DNA of 64,000 bases. Origin: Thermus filiformis (GTDB lineage: Bacteria; Deinococcota; Deinococci; Deinococcales; Thermaceae). The DNA lies in NCBI RefSeq assembly GCF_000771745.2, contig NZ_JPSL02000040.1, forward strand, positions 456,001 to 520,000, in the 5' to 3' direction. Under the pieces are notes generated by a model. It was not told the origin of the DNA. It saw only the letters and a list, made by a program, of their open reading frames with translations, and did not search any database. A program made the position numbers and the translations under genes. Below, piece by piece: positions 11,819 through 21,890 of this stretch; position 1 is the stretch's first letter; every line of letters begins with the position of its first letter.

Positions 11819-11826
11819 AGTATAAT
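11819..11826. promoter_or_regulatory. Shared divergent -10 region (DUF72 gene / recF)
   Basis: The octamer AGTATAAT gives TATAAT (11821-11826) rightward for recF, whose GTG is at 11836, and TATACT (11819-11824) leftward for the DUF72 gene, whose ATG ends at 11812. The two -10 boxes overlap by four bases, so both polymerases cannot bind at once. Neither transcript would have a leader. Confidence 0.7.
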
Positions 11827-11835
11827 GGGACTTCG

Positions 11836-12864
11836 GTGCGCCTTCTTCGCCTCCGCCAAAGGAACTTCCGCAACCTCCGCACCCCCGAGCTCCTCCCGCC
11901 CCCGGGCCCCTTCGCCCTGGTGGGGGGGAACGCCCAGGGGAAGACCTCCCTTCTCCTCGCCGTCCACCTGGTCCTGGGGGGGGAGGTGCGGGGAGGGCTT
12001 CTGGACCAGGTCCGCTTCGGAGAAAAGGAGGCCTGGCTCTACGCGGAGGTGGAGACGGAGCTTGGGACCTACCGCCTCGAGGCCCGCATCGGCCCGGAGG
12101 GGCGGAGCGTCCTCCTGGGTGGGGCCCCGGTGCCCCTGAAGGAGGTCTACGCCCTGCCGGGCTCGGTCCTTTTGGGCCCTGAGGACCAGGCCCTGGTCCT
12201 GGGGGGGAAGGAGGAGCGGAGGGGGTTTTTGGACCGGCTCCTCATCCGCTTCTCCGACCGGTACCGGGCCCTCCTCTCCGCCTACGAGAAGGCCCTCCGC
12301 CAGCGGAACGCCCTCCTCAAGGCCGGGCAGGACCTCGCCGCCTGGGACCAGGCCCTGGCCCGCTACGGGAGCGAGATCCTCCTCCTGAGGCGAAGGCTCC
12401 TCAAGCGGCTCGGGCCGCTCGCGCGGGAGATCCACCGGGCCCTGGCCCCCGGGGAGTTGGAGCTGGCCCTGGAGGAGACCGCCCCCCCGGAGGGCTTCCT
12501 GGAAGCCCTCCGGTCGCGGCGGGAGGAGGAGCGGGAGCGGGGCATGACCCTGGTGGGGCCGCACCGGGACGACCTCCTCCTCCTCCTGAACGGCCGCCTT
12601 GCCCCCCGGTTCGCGAGCCGCGGAGAGGCCCGGGCCATCGCCCTGGCCCTTCGGCTTTCGGAGCACCGCCTGTTGGCGGAGCACTACGGGGAGCCCCCCC
12701 TCCTCCTCCTGGACGAGTGGGACCAGGAGCTGGACGAGGCCCGGCGCCTGGCCCTTTTGGCCTACGCCCGCGCCCAGCCCCAGGCCCTCCTGGCGAGCAC
12801 CGAGCCCCCCCCGGGCCTTCCCGTATGCTGGGTAGAGGAGGGGGTGGTCCGGTGCGGCGGCTGA
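11836..12864 (+). CDS. recF: DNA replication/repair protein RecF
   Basis: A 342-residue SMC-like ATPase that helps load RecA at gaps. It starts RLLRLRQRNFRNL, has the Walker A GGNAQGKTS (Lys36), a signature-containing late segment, and Walker B LLLLDEWDQELDEARR. The GTG start is leaderless. Overlap of 13 bp with the DciA-like gene points to one transcript. dnaA, dnaN and gyrB are not in the window. Confidence 0.94.
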   Translation: MRLLRLRQRNFRNLRTPELLPPPGPFALVGGNAQGKTSLLLAVHLVLGGEVRGGLLDQVRFGEKEAWLYAEVETELGTYRLEARIGPEGRSVLLGGAPVPLKEVYALPGSVLLGPEDQALVLGGKEERRGFLDRLLIRFSDRYRALLSAYEKALRQRNALLKAGQDLAAWDQALARYGSEILLLRRRLLKRLGPLAREIHRALAPGELELALEETAPPEGFLEALRSRREEERERGMTLVGPHRDDLLLLLNGRLAPRFASRGEARAIALALRLSEHRLLAEHYGEPPLLLLDEWDQELDEARRLALLAYARAQPQALLASTEPPPGLPVCWVEEGVVRCGG

Positions 12865-13688
12865 AGGAGGTCCTGCCCCAGGCGCTGCCCCGCAACTGGA
12901 AAGGCGGGCTCAGGCGGGGCCAGGTCCTGGCCTACTGGAAGCGGGTGGCCGGCTCCCCCCTGGACCGGCTGACCGAGGCGGTGCGCCTGGAGGAGGGGGT
13001 CCTGTTCGTGGAGGTCCCCGACCCCGTCTTGCTCCACCACCTCACCTACGCCCGGATGGACTTCCTGAGGAGGTTTGAGGAGGCCTTCCCGGGGGTGGTG
13101 CGGGAGATCCGCTTCACCCTGGGAAGGCGCCTCGAGGCCGGCCCCTCCCCGGAGGCTCCCAGGCCCCAGGAAGAGGACCTCGAGGCCCAAAAGAAGGCCC
13201 AGGCCCTCTCCGCCGCCGCCCCCCCGGGGCTTAGGGCCGTGGTGGAGCGGGCGGCCCTGGCCCTCCTCAAGGGGCGCCAGGGCGAGCCCTGCCCCATCTG
13301 CGAGACCCCGAGCCCCGTCCACCCCTGCCCCACCTGCCGCCGCCTCCTAGAGGACCCGGTGGTGGAGAAGGAGGCCCGCCGCCTGGCCCAGGGCCGGCCC
13401 CCGCGCCTCGAGGGCGAGGCCCACCGGGTGGCCCTCCACCTGGCCAAGGAGCGGCTAAAGGGCCAGCTTCTGGACCTCTTCCCCCAGGCGGTGGGGGCAA
13501 AGGAGGAGCGGGAGGCCCTCCTCCTTCTCCTTTCGGACCTGGCCCGGCGCTATGCGGCCCTGGCCGGGTGGGAGGCGGTGCCGCAGGCGGTGCGCTCCCT
13601 AGTGCCACCCCAGCTTGGCTTGCGCCAAGCTGGGGACCCCGGCAAACCACCCCATCCCGGCCCAGGCCAGGATGGGGGCCCCGGTTGA
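12852..13688 (+). CDS. DciA-like (DUF721) protein with C-terminal zinc motif
   Basis: About 278 residues. Residues 1-95 match the DUF721/DciA fold (LAYWKRVAGSPLDRLTE, then LFVEVPDPVLLHHLTY). DciA loads the replicative helicase DnaB in bacteria that lack DnaC. A long linker leads to Cys147-x2-Cys150-x8-Cys159-x2-Cys162, a likely zinc site not present in typical DciA, and a charged C-terminal region. The GTG at 12852 overlaps recF by 13 bp. The last 25 or so codons are translated from the palindromic repeat cluster, so the true ancestral stop may have been lost. The function as helicase loader is inferred from the domain and the recF linkage. Confidence 0.75.
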   Translation: MRRLKEVLPQALPRNWKGGLRRGQVLAYWKRVAGSPLDRLTEAVRLEEGVLFVEVPDPVLLHHLTYARMDFLRRFEEAFPGVVREIRFTLGRRLEAGPSPEAPRPQEEDLEAQKKAQALSAAAPPGLRAVVERAALALLKGRQGEPCPICETPSPVHPCPTCRRLLEDPVVEKEARRLAQGRPPRLEGEAHRVALHLAKERLKGQLLDLFPQAVGAKEEREALLLLLSDLARRYAALAGWEAVPQAVRSLVPPQLGLRQAGDPGKPPHPGPGQDGGPG

Positions 13689-13772
13689 TACCACCCCAGC
13701 TAGGCCCCGCGCCAAGCTGGGGGCCCCGGTAAACCACCCCGTCCCAGCTTGCGCTGGGACGGGGGCCCCGGT
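13605..13772. repeat. Cluster of four intergenic palindromic units
   Basis: Four units in a row, all in the same orientation, between the convergent DciA-like and sfsA genes. Stems are AGCTTGGC, ATCC(C/T)GGC, a damaged AGCTnGGC and GTCCCAGC, each between CACCCC and GGGGGCCCCGGT. Neighbouring units are joined by short linkers such as AAACCA. The first one and a half units are read as the C-terminus of the upstream protein. Confidence 0.85.
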
Positions 13773-13780
13773 CAGTAGGC

Positions 13781-14446
13781 TCAGGGGTCCAAAAAGGGAA
13801 GGGGCCCCAGGACCCTGAGGCCCTCGGGCCCCGGCTCCACCCCGTAGGCGAGGAGGTTAACCCCCTGCCGCCGGGCCTCCTTGGCCGCCTGGAAAAGCTC
13901 CTTGTCGGCCGGGTCCAGGGCGAAGGCCCGGGCCAGGGGGTGCTGGACGAACCAAACCGCATACCCCCGGGGGCCGAACCGGGCGAGGAGGCGGAGGTGC
14001 CGGGCCCCCCGGAGGGTGGGGGCGTCGGGGAAGAGGGCCAGCTCCCCCTCGAGCCGGTTGCAGTTCTTGGCCTCAAAGACCCGCTCCTCCCCCCCGATCT
14101 CGGCCAGGAAGTCCAGCCGCTCCCCTAAAAGGCGCACCTCCTTCCGGAGGGCCTTTAGGGGCCCGAACCAGCCCAGGCGCAGGAGGAGCTCCAGAAGCCG
14201 CCCGGCTCGGTGGGCGTCCACCCCCACCCAGACCCCCCGGCTCCCGACCAGGACCATCCGCCCCCGGGTCCGTGGGCCACTTTTGGGCAGGTAGAGGCAG
14301 GGGGCGCCGGGCAGGAGGAGCTCGGCCATCCGCCCCGAGTTGGGGAGGTGGAGGGGCCCCCGGTCCGTCTCGGCCACGAAGCGGTTCCTACGCCGGAGGA
14401 AGGTGCAGGGTTCCAGGGGGGCTTCCCAGGGCAGAAAAGGGTCCAC
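13781..14446 (-). CDS. sfsA: SfsA family DNA/RNA-binding nuclease-like protein
   Basis: A 221-residue SfsA homologue; the E. coli protein binds DNA and structural work suggests nuclease activity. Visible motifs are FLRRRNRFVAET, LPNSGRM and the active-site-like FEAKNCNR. Length is normal. The GTG at 14444-14446 lies 6 nt after TAAGAT on the minus strand, so it is likely leaderless. It lies downstream of the two tRNA-Ser genes on the same strand. Confidence 0.85.
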   Translation of the reverse strand: MDPFLPWEAPLEPCTFLRRRNRFVAETDRGPLHLPNSGRMAELLLPGAPCLYLPKSGPRTRGRMVLVGSRGVWVGVDAHRAGRLLELLLRLGWFGPLKALRKEVRLLGERLDFLAEIGGEERVFEAKNCNRLEGELALFPDAPTLRGARHLRLLARFGPRGYAVWFVQHPLARAFALDPADKELFQAAKEARRQGVNLLAYGVEPGPEGLRVLGPLPFLDP

Positions 14447-14472
14447 GGGCCCATCTTAGGGCCCGTGGGGGT

Positions 14473-14566
<94 letters not shown>

Positions 14567-14574
14567 AGGCGTTT

Positions 14575-14665
14575 TGGCGGAGGGTGAGGGATTCGAACCC
14601 CCGGTGGGGACGGACCCCACAGCGGTTTTCAAGACCGCCGCCTTCAACCGCTCGGCCAACCCTCC
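14575..14665 (-). tRNA. tRNA-Ser (TGA)
   Basis: A 91-nt class-II tRNA with anticodon loop CTTGAAA (anticodon TGA, UCA codons). The acceptor stem GGAGGGT/ACCCTCC, a long variable arm and the encoded CCA are present. The promoter is at 14685-14713, and the tRNA-Ser(GCT) follows directly. Confidence 0.96.
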
Positions 14666-14684
14666 GGGCTTGGCCGCGCTTCCC

Positions 14685-14713
14685 ACTATGCGGCAAGCCC
14701 CCCCGCCTGTCAA
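14685..14713 (-). promoter_or_regulatory. Promoter of the tRNA-Ser pair
   Basis: On the minus strand, TTGACA (14708-14713), a 17-bp spacer and CATAGT (14685-14690) form a near-consensus housekeeping promoter about 20 nt before tRNA-Ser(TGA). The -35 box overlaps the hemQ stop codon. Confidence 0.75.
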
Positions 14714-15447
14714 GGGAGCAGAAAGGCCCTCAGGGCCCCCTCGTCCAGGCGCTTGCCCACGTAGAAGGGGCCGAACTCCCCGTAGCGGGCCGAGACCTCG
14801 TCAAAGCGCATCTCGTAGACGATCTTCTTGAACTGGACCGGGTCCTCGCTGAAGAGGTCCACCCCCCACTCCCAGTCGTCCAGGCCCTGGGCCCCGCTGA
14901 TCACCTGGAGGACCTTGCCCTGGTACTTCCTCCCCGTCTCCCCGTGGGCCTTCATGAGCCGGGCCCGGTCCTGGGCCGGGAGGAGGTACCAGTTGTCCTG
15001 GCCCTGGCGGCGCTTGTTCATGGGGTAGAAGCAGACGTACCCCGACCTGGGCACCCGGGGGGTGAGCCGGGGCTTGACGTAGGGGGACTCGGGGTCCAGT
15101 GGGCCGGTCTGGCTTCCCAGCTCCACCACGGAGTAGAACCCGTAGGCGGGCAGGAGGAAGCGGGCGAAGGGGCTCTTGTTGAGCCGCTCCTCGAGGGAGA
15201 GGAGGTCGTCCAGCCCCTCCCGGAGGTTGAGGAAGAGGAGGTCCGCCTTCTGGGTGATGACCTGGTAGACCCCGTACGAGCCCCGGCCCTCCCGCTCCAC
15301 GCCTTCCCACTCGGCCATCAGGCTCAGAAGCGCCTCCAAAGCGGCTTCCCGCTCCTCTTGCGAGGCCTCCTGCCAAAGGGGCCAGTTCACCCGGCGGAAG
15401 TCGTGCAGGACGTGCCAGCCTTCCAGGGTGTAGGTGGGCTCCGCCAT
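14710..15447 (-). CDS. hemQ: Coproheme decarboxylase HemQ (chlorite dismutase fold)
   Basis: A 245-residue HemQ, which oxidatively removes two propionate carboxyls from coproheme in the last step of the coproporphyrin-dependent heme pathway. Family marks are the likely proximal heme ligand His168 in AHGETGRKYQGKV and the late block YEMRFDEVSARYGEFG. The ATG at 15447 is 7 nt after TATAAT on the minus strand (15455-15460). An ATG 9 bp upstream lies inside that box and cannot be used. It is transcribed divergently from mscS. Confidence 0.93.
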   Translation of the reverse strand: MAEPTYTLEGWHVLHDFRRVNWPLWQEASQEEREAALEALLSLMAEWEGVEREGRGSYGVYQVITQKADLLFLNLREGLDDLLSLEERLNKSPFARFLLPAYGFYSVVELGSQTGPLDPESPYVKPRLTPRVPRSGYVCFYPMNKRRQGQDNWYLLPAQDRARLMKAHGETGRKYQGKVLQVISGAQGLDDWEWGVDLFSEDPVQFKKIVYEMRFDEVSARYGEFGPFYVGKRLDEGALRAFLLP

Positions 15448-15478
15448 GGGCAGCATTATACCCCGTTAGCATAAGGGC

Positions 15479-16917
<1,439 letters not shown>

Positions 16918-16923
16918 AGGCAA

Positions 16924-19143
16924 ATGTACCGCCAGGTGCTGAGCGCCCTCACCCCCTACCTGGGCCGGAAGGCCGAGGCCCTCCTCCAGGAGGGGGCCCT
17001 CAGGCTCGGGAAAAAACCCGAGGAGCTCTCCCAGGAGGAGTTGGAGGCCCTCCTGAAGGATTCGGTCTACAAGGAGCTCCAGGGCCGCCTCTCTAAGGAG
17101 GAGGCCCGGAAGGTGGTGGAGGAGGCCCTGAAGGACCTCTCCCCTTTGGACCTCAGGCCCCTGGAGGAGGGGCTGAAGCGGTTCGGCCTCTACCTGGACT
17201 GGCCGGAGGTGGGGCGGCTCAGGGCCCTTTACAAGAGGCTCCAGTCCGGCCAGGACCCCGGGGCCTACCGGGAGGCCAGGGCCCTTCTGGAGGAGTTGGA
17301 GGAGCGGCTGGAGGAGGCCCTCCTCCGCCAGGCGGAGGAGATCGCCTACCTGGAGGAGGTCCTCTCCCGGGTAAGGAACCTGGGTGGACCCAAGGTGCGG
17401 CGGCTGGAGTCCCTGCTTTCCACCATAAAGGAGGCCCAGGGCCAGGGGGTTCTGGCCCAGGCGGAGGTGGAGAAGGCCCGGCAGATCGCCTTGGAGCTGA
17501 GGAAGCTGGTGGAGTCCAGCGCCTTCCGGGTCCTGGAGGAGAAGCCCAAGGAGGAGCCGGAATCCCCCCCGGAGGACATCGTCCTCACGGTGGAGGACTG
17601 GGAGTTCTCCGAGGATGAGCTGGTCATAGACCTGGACGCCCTCCCCGAGGAGGAAAAGCGCCGCCTGGAGGCCCTGGACCTCGAGGAGGAAAGGCGCCGC
17701 CTGAATCGGCTCAAGGAGCGGTACGCCCGGGTCCTGGACCGGGTGGACCTGGCCCAGGCCGAGGCCCTTTTGGAGGGGGGGACTCCTTTGGGGGAGCGGC
17801 TTTCCGAGCTGGAGGAGGCCCTAAGGAGGGCCGAGGAGGAGCTCCGGTCGGAGGTGCTGGCCCAGCTCATCGCCCTGGAGGAGCGGGCCCGGGCCCTGGG
17901 GGCGGAGGGGCTTTTGGAGGAGGTCCGCCTGGCCCAGGCCACCTTGCGGGAAGGGGGGTGGCCGGAGGTGGCGGAGCTCCTTCGGAAGGTGGAGGCCCAG
18001 GAGGCGGAAAGGGAGCGGCTTTTGGCCCTGGAGGAGGAGCGGCAGGCCCTCCTGAAGGCCCTGGAGGGCTCCCAAGACCCCGCCTTCGCCTCCTTGCGGG
18101 AGGAGGTGCGAAGCCTCGCTAGGGAGCGGCTTTTTGAGCTTCCCGCCCTCCGGGAAAGGTATTTGGCCCTCCTGAAGGAGAAGGACGCCCAGGCCCACCT
18201 CCAGGCCCTGGCCCGGGCCGTCTTGGGCGAGGCGGACCTCCCGCCCCAGGCCCTGAAGGACCGCCTCCTGGAGGCCCTGAGGGAGCGGCTTAAGGCCCTG
18301 AAGGAGAAGGCCCGCGCCCTGGGGCGGGAAAGCGAGCTCAAGGAGGCCGAGGCCGCCCTAAGGGAGGGACGGCCCTTTGACCCCAGGCCCCTGGAGGCGG
18401 CCCTGGAGGCGGCCCTGGCCGAGCGGAGGGCCCTGGCCCTGGAGGAGCTGGGCCGCCTCGAGGCCCTGGCTCAGCGCTACCGGGGCCTGGGGGGGGAGGC
18501 GGTCCTGGCCCGCATCCAGGAGGAGAAGGAAGAGCCCCTGCCGGAGGTCCTGCCCATACGGCAGGCCCTCTCCGCCCTGGCCCGCCGGGCGGAGGCCCTG
18601 CGGGGCGGCCTCCGGACCCGGCTTGTCGCCTTCTTCCAGACCTACGAGCCCCTGCGTACCCTGGAGGGGGAAACCGCCCGGCGGCTCAGGCCCATGGCGG
18701 AGCTTTTGCAGACCGCCCTGGAGCGGCTGGACCGGCTGGGGCCCCGGGGGCTTCTGGAGGTGGAGCGGCTTCTAAAGAAGGCCGAGCCCCTCCTCCAGGC
18801 CCTCAAGAAGGAGGAGGAGGCGGCGAGAAGCGTCCTCCGCTCCCTTAAGGGCGAGGAGCTGGAGGCCCTTTTAGGCGTCTTTGAGGAGGGGCCGGACCTC
18901 TCCTCCTTGCGGCTTCCCGGGGTGGAGCGGCTGGAGCCCCTGGAAAGCGCCCCTTACGCCCGCCCCCTGGCCGAGGCCTGGGCGCGGCTGGACGAGAGCC
19001 TGAAGGCCCGGGGGGAGGCCTTGGTGGTCTACTGGGAAAACACGGCCCTGGTCCTGGTCCGGGTCCGGGGAAGGCCCGTGGTGGGCCTGATGGACCGGGG
19101 GGTGGTCTCCCACTTCCTCCTGGAAGCCAAAGGGTTAAACTGA
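16924..19143 (+). CDS. Large coiled-coil protein of unknown function
   Basis: A 739-residue, Leu/Glu/Arg/Ala-rich protein starting 6 bp after mscS. Residues about 1-100 are helical and may be globular; a proline- and acid-rich break lies near 210-235 (KPKEEPESPPEDIV). From about 240 to 660 the sequence is almost all heptad-like helix with repeated short segments ending in RALG or KALKEKARALG. The last 60 residues look like a small alpha-beta domain (EALVVYWENTALVLVRVRGR, then LMDRGVVSHFLLE). No ATPase motif, signal peptide or membrane helix is seen. I do not recognise a family. Linkage to mscS and rel suggests a scaffold or stress role, which is speculation. Confidence 0.8.
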   Translation: MYRQVLSALTPYLGRKAEALLQEGALRLGKKPEELSQEELEALLKDSVYKELQGRLSKEEARKVVEEALKDLSPLDLRPLEEGLKRFGLYLDWPEVGRLRALYKRLQSGQDPGAYREARALLEELEERLEEALLRQAEEIAYLEEVLSRVRNLGGPKVRRLESLLSTIKEAQGQGVLAQAEVEKARQIALELRKLVESSAFRVLEEKPKEEPESPPEDIVLTVEDWEFSEDELVIDLDALPEEEKRRLEALDLEEERRRLNRLKERYARVLDRVDLAQAEALLEGGTPLGERLSELEEALRRAEEELRSEVLAQLIALEERARALGAEGLLEEVRLAQATLREGGWPEVAELLRKVEAQEAERERLLALEEERQALLKALEGSQDPAFASLREEVRSLARERLFELPALRERYLALLKEKDAQAHLQALARAVLGEADLPPQALKDRLLEALRERLKALKEKARALGRESELKEAEAALREGRPFDPRPLEAALEAALAERRALALEELGRLEALAQRYRGLGGEAVLARIQEEKEEPLPEVLPIRQALSALARRAEALRGGLRTRLVAFFQTYEPLRTLEGETARRLRPMAELLQTALERLDRLGPRGLLEVERLLKKAEPLLQALKKEEEAARSVLRSLKGEELEALLGVFEEGPDLSSLRLPGVERLEPLESAPYARPLAEAWARLDESLKARGEALVVYWENTALVLVRVRGRPVVGLMDRGVVSHFLLEAKGLN

Positions 19144-19156
19144 GTAAACTGAGAAG

Positions 19157-21337
19157 GTGGACGACGCCCACGCCCTCCTGGAGCGCCTGAGGGCCCGGAT
19201 CTCCTACCTGAGCCCGGAGGACCAGGCCCGGGTGGAGGAGGCCTTCTGGTTCGCCCAGGAGGCCCACCAGGGGCAGTACCGGAAAAGCGGGGAGGCCTAC
19301 ATCACCCACCCGGTGGCGGTGGCGGAGATCCTGGCCGAGCTCCGCATGGACCCCGAGACCCTGATGGCGGGCCTTCTGCACGACACCCTGGAGGACTGCG
19401 GGGTGCCCGCCGAGGTGCTGGAAGGGCGCTTCGGTCCCCAGGTGCGCCGGATCGTGGAGGGCGAGACCAAGGTCAGCAAGCTCTACAAGCTGGCCTCCCT
19501 CGAGGGCGAGGAGCGGCGGGCCGAGGACCTCCGCCAGATGTTCATCGCCATGGCGGAGGACGTGCGCATCATCATCGTCAAGCTGGCGGACCGGCTCCAT
19601 AACATGCGCACCCTCGAGGCCATGCCCGAGGCCAAGCAGAAGCGCATCGCCCAGGAGACCCTGGAGATCTACGCCCCCCTGGCCCACCGGCTGGGCATGG
19701 GGCAGATCAAGTGGGAGCTGGAGGACCTCTCCTTCCGCTACCTCCACCCGGAGGCCTACCGGACCCTTTTGGAAAACCTCCGGGAGATCCAGGCCACCCG
19801 GGAAGAGGTGGTGCGCCGCTCCATAGAGCGCCTCCGCGAGGTCCTGGCCAAGGACGCCCTCCTCCAGGCCCAGCTGGAGGGGATGGAGATCACGGGGCGG
19901 ACCAAGCACCTCTACTCCATCTGGAAGAAGATGGAGCGGGAGAACAAGGCCCTGGAGCAGATCTACGACCTCCAGGCCATCCGGGTCGTCCTGAGGCCCA
20001 AGCCCGCCCAGGACCCCGAGGTCCAGGCCCTGAGGGAGAAGCAGGTCTGCTACCACGTCCTGGGCCTGGTGCACGCCCTGTGGCAGCCCATCCCCGGCCG
20101 GGTCAAGGACTACATCGCCGTGCCCAAGCCCAACGGCTACCAGAGCCTCCACACCACGGTCATCGCCCTGGAGGGCCTGCCCCTGGAGGTGCAGATCCGC
20201 ACCGAGGAGATGCACCGGGTGGCCGAGTACGGGATCGCCGCCCACTGGCTGTACAAGGAGGGGCTCACCGACCCCGAGGAGATCCGCCGCCGGGTGGGCT
20301 GGCTGAAGAACATCCAGGAGTGGCAGCAGGAGTTCTCCAGCTCCCGGGAGTTCGTGGAGGCGGTGATGCGGGACCTTTTGGGGGGGCGGGTCTTCGTCTT
20401 CACCCCCAAGGGCCGGATCATCAACCTGCCCAAGGGGGCCACCCCGGTGGACTTCGCCTATCACATCCACACCGAGGTGGGGCACCACATGGTGGGGGCC
20501 AAGGTGAACGGCCGCATCGTCCCCCTCTCCTACGAGCTGCAAAACGGGGAGATCGTAGAGATCCTCACCGCCAAGAGCGCCCACCCCTCCAAGGACTGGC
20601 TCGAGTACGCCAAAAGCCGCACCGCCAAGCAGAAGATCCGCCAGTACTTCCGCGCCCAGGAGCGGCAGGAGACCCTGGAGAAGGGGCAGCGGATCCTGGA
20701 GCGCTACCTGAAGCGCCGGGGCCTGCCCCGGCCTGCGGACAGCCAGCTGGAGGCGGCGGCCCGGAAGCTCGGCTATCCCCCTTCCCCGGAGGAGGTCTAC
20801 CTGGCCCTGGCCTCGGGCCGGCTCACCGCCAAGCAGGTGGCCAAGGCCCTCTACCCGGAAAGCCACCCCGAGCCGCCCCGCAAGGTCCAAACCCCCCGGA
20901 ACGAGCTGGGCATCCGGCTGGAGGGGCTCCTCGAGGCCCCCGTCCGCCTGGCCTCCTGCTGCGAGCCCCAGAAGGGGGACCCCATCCTGGGCTTCGTCAC
21001 CCGGGGCCGGGGGGTCTCGGTCCACCGGGCGGACTGCCCCAACCTCAAGCGCCTCCTCCAGGGGCCGGAGGCGGACCGGGTCATCGGGGCCTACTGGGAG
21101 GGGGTGGGGGGGCGGGTCTCCACCTTGGAGATCCGGGCCCGGGACCGGACCGGGCTTTTGCGGGACGTGATGGACGTGGTGGCTGGCGCGGGGAAGAGCG
21201 CCCTGGGCTCGGAGACCAAGGTCCTGGGGCCCACGGCCCGCATCCGGCTCCGCCTGGCGGTGCGGGACGGGGAGAGGGAAAGCCTGGCGAGCGCCCTCCG
21301 CTCCGTCCAGGGGGTGGAGGAGGTCCGCTGGCTATAG
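19157..21337 (+). CDS. rel: Bifunctional (p)ppGpp synthetase/hydrolase Rel
   Basis: A 726-residue long RelA/SpoT homologue that makes and degrades (p)ppGpp. Order of domains: HD hydrolase (residues about 25-180, with His75-Asp76 in LLHDTLEDC), synthetase (about 230-350, with NGYQSLHTTV), TGS (about 400-460, VFTPKGRIINLPKGATPVDF), zinc-finger/helical part (CCEPQKGDPILGF) and C-terminal ACT (about 650-726). Both active sites look intact. The GTG start has GAGAAGG immediately upstream and is 13 bp after the coiled-coil gene. Confidence 0.95.
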   Translation: MDDAHALLERLRARISYLSPEDQARVEEAFWFAQEAHQGQYRKSGEAYITHPVAVAEILAELRMDPETLMAGLLHDTLEDCGVPAEVLEGRFGPQVRRIVEGETKVSKLYKLASLEGEERRAEDLRQMFIAMAEDVRIIIVKLADRLHNMRTLEAMPEAKQKRIAQETLEIYAPLAHRLGMGQIKWELEDLSFRYLHPEAYRTLLENLREIQATREEVVRRSIERLREVLAKDALLQAQLEGMEITGRTKHLYSIWKKMERENKALEQIYDLQAIRVVLRPKPAQDPEVQALREKQVCYHVLGLVHALWQPIPGRVKDYIAVPKPNGYQSLHTTVIALEGLPLEVQIRTEEMHRVAEYGIAAHWLYKEGLTDPEEIRRRVGWLKNIQEWQQEFSSSREFVEAVMRDLLGGRVFVFTPKGRIINLPKGATPVDFAYHIHTEVGHHMVGAKVNGRIVPLSYELQNGEIVEILTAKSAHPSKDWLEYAKSRTAKQKIRQYFRAQERQETLEKGQRILERYLKRRGLPRPADSQLEAAARKLGYPPSPEEVYLALASGRLTAKQVAKALYPESHPEPPRKVQTPRNELGIRLEGLLEAPVRLASCCEPQKGDPILGFVTRGRGVSVHRADCPNLKRLLQGPEADRVIGAYWEGVGGRVSTLEIRARDRTGLLRDVMDVVAGAGKSALGSETKVLGPTARIRLRLAVRDGERESLASALRSVQGVEEVRWL

Positions 21338-21712
21338 GGGCCGCACCCAGACCTCCCGCGTCCTGGGCCCATCAAACTCCACCAAGAAGACCTGCTGCCA
21401 CCGCCCCAGCACAAGCCGCCCCCCCTCCGCCGGGAGGAGGAGGAAGACCCCGGTGAGGAGGGTCTTGAGGTGGGCGTGGGAGTTCCCCTCCCGGTGCCGG
21501 TCCTCCGGGCGGAACCTGGGGGCGAGGGCCTCGAGGCGGCCCAAAAGGTCCCGGGCCACGTCCGGGTCCGCCCCCTCCTGGACGGTCAGGCCGCAGGTGG
21601 TGTGGGGGACGTAGAGGTAGACCAGGCCGGTGTGCCCCTCCAGGAGGGCCTCCACCCGGCGGGTGATGTTCACGAACCCCTCTTCAGGAGTGGAAACCCG
21701 TAGAACCTTCAT
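21332..21712 (-). CDS. YjbQ/UPF0047 family protein
   Basis: A 126-residue protein of the UPF0047 family; some members have weak thiamine-phosphate synthase activity, the true role is unclear. Typical motifs are YVPHTTCGLTVQEGADPDV, GNSHAHLKTLL and LGRWQQVFLVEFDGPR, including the conserved His residues. ATG 21710-21712 has the ribosome site GGGAGGAAG; the frame is open further upstream without such a site. The stop overlaps the end of rel on the other strand by 6 bp. Confidence 0.9.
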   Translation of the reverse strand: MKVLRVSTPEEGFVNITRRVEALLEGHTGLVYLYVPHTTCGLTVQEGADPDVARDLLGRLEALAPRFRPEDRHREGNSHAHLKTLLTGVFLLLPAEGGRLVLGRWQQVFLVEFDGPRTREVWVRPL

Positions 21713-21756
21713 GCCGCTTCCTCCCTTTACCCTGCCCCAACCCCAGCCGCAGGCAT

Positions 21757-21890
21757 CATACCCTTCGCGCACGTGGTCCTTTCAAAAAGCTTGGGAAAGG
21801 CTTTACCGGGGCCCCCGTCCCAGCGCAAGCTGGGACGGGGTGGTTTACCGGGGCCCCCAGCTTGGCGCCAGCCAAGCTGGGGTGGTATCA
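21757..21890. repeat. Two palindromic units (GTCCCAGC and AGCTTGGC stems) with a partial module
   Basis: Reverse-oriented pair of hairpin units at 21804-21890 in the gap between two minus-strand genes. A shortened relative of the about 70-bp module precedes it: CATACCC near 21769, then AGCTTGGGAAAGGCTTTACC ending at the first unit. The right end GGGGTGGTATCA abuts the stop codon of the methyltransferase gene. Confidence 0.75.

Noticed and set aside
12717-12851. Longer N-terminus of the DciA-like protein from 12717
   Set aside because: It overlaps the RecF Walker B coding region in another frame and is Gly/Pro/Arg-rich shadow sequence.
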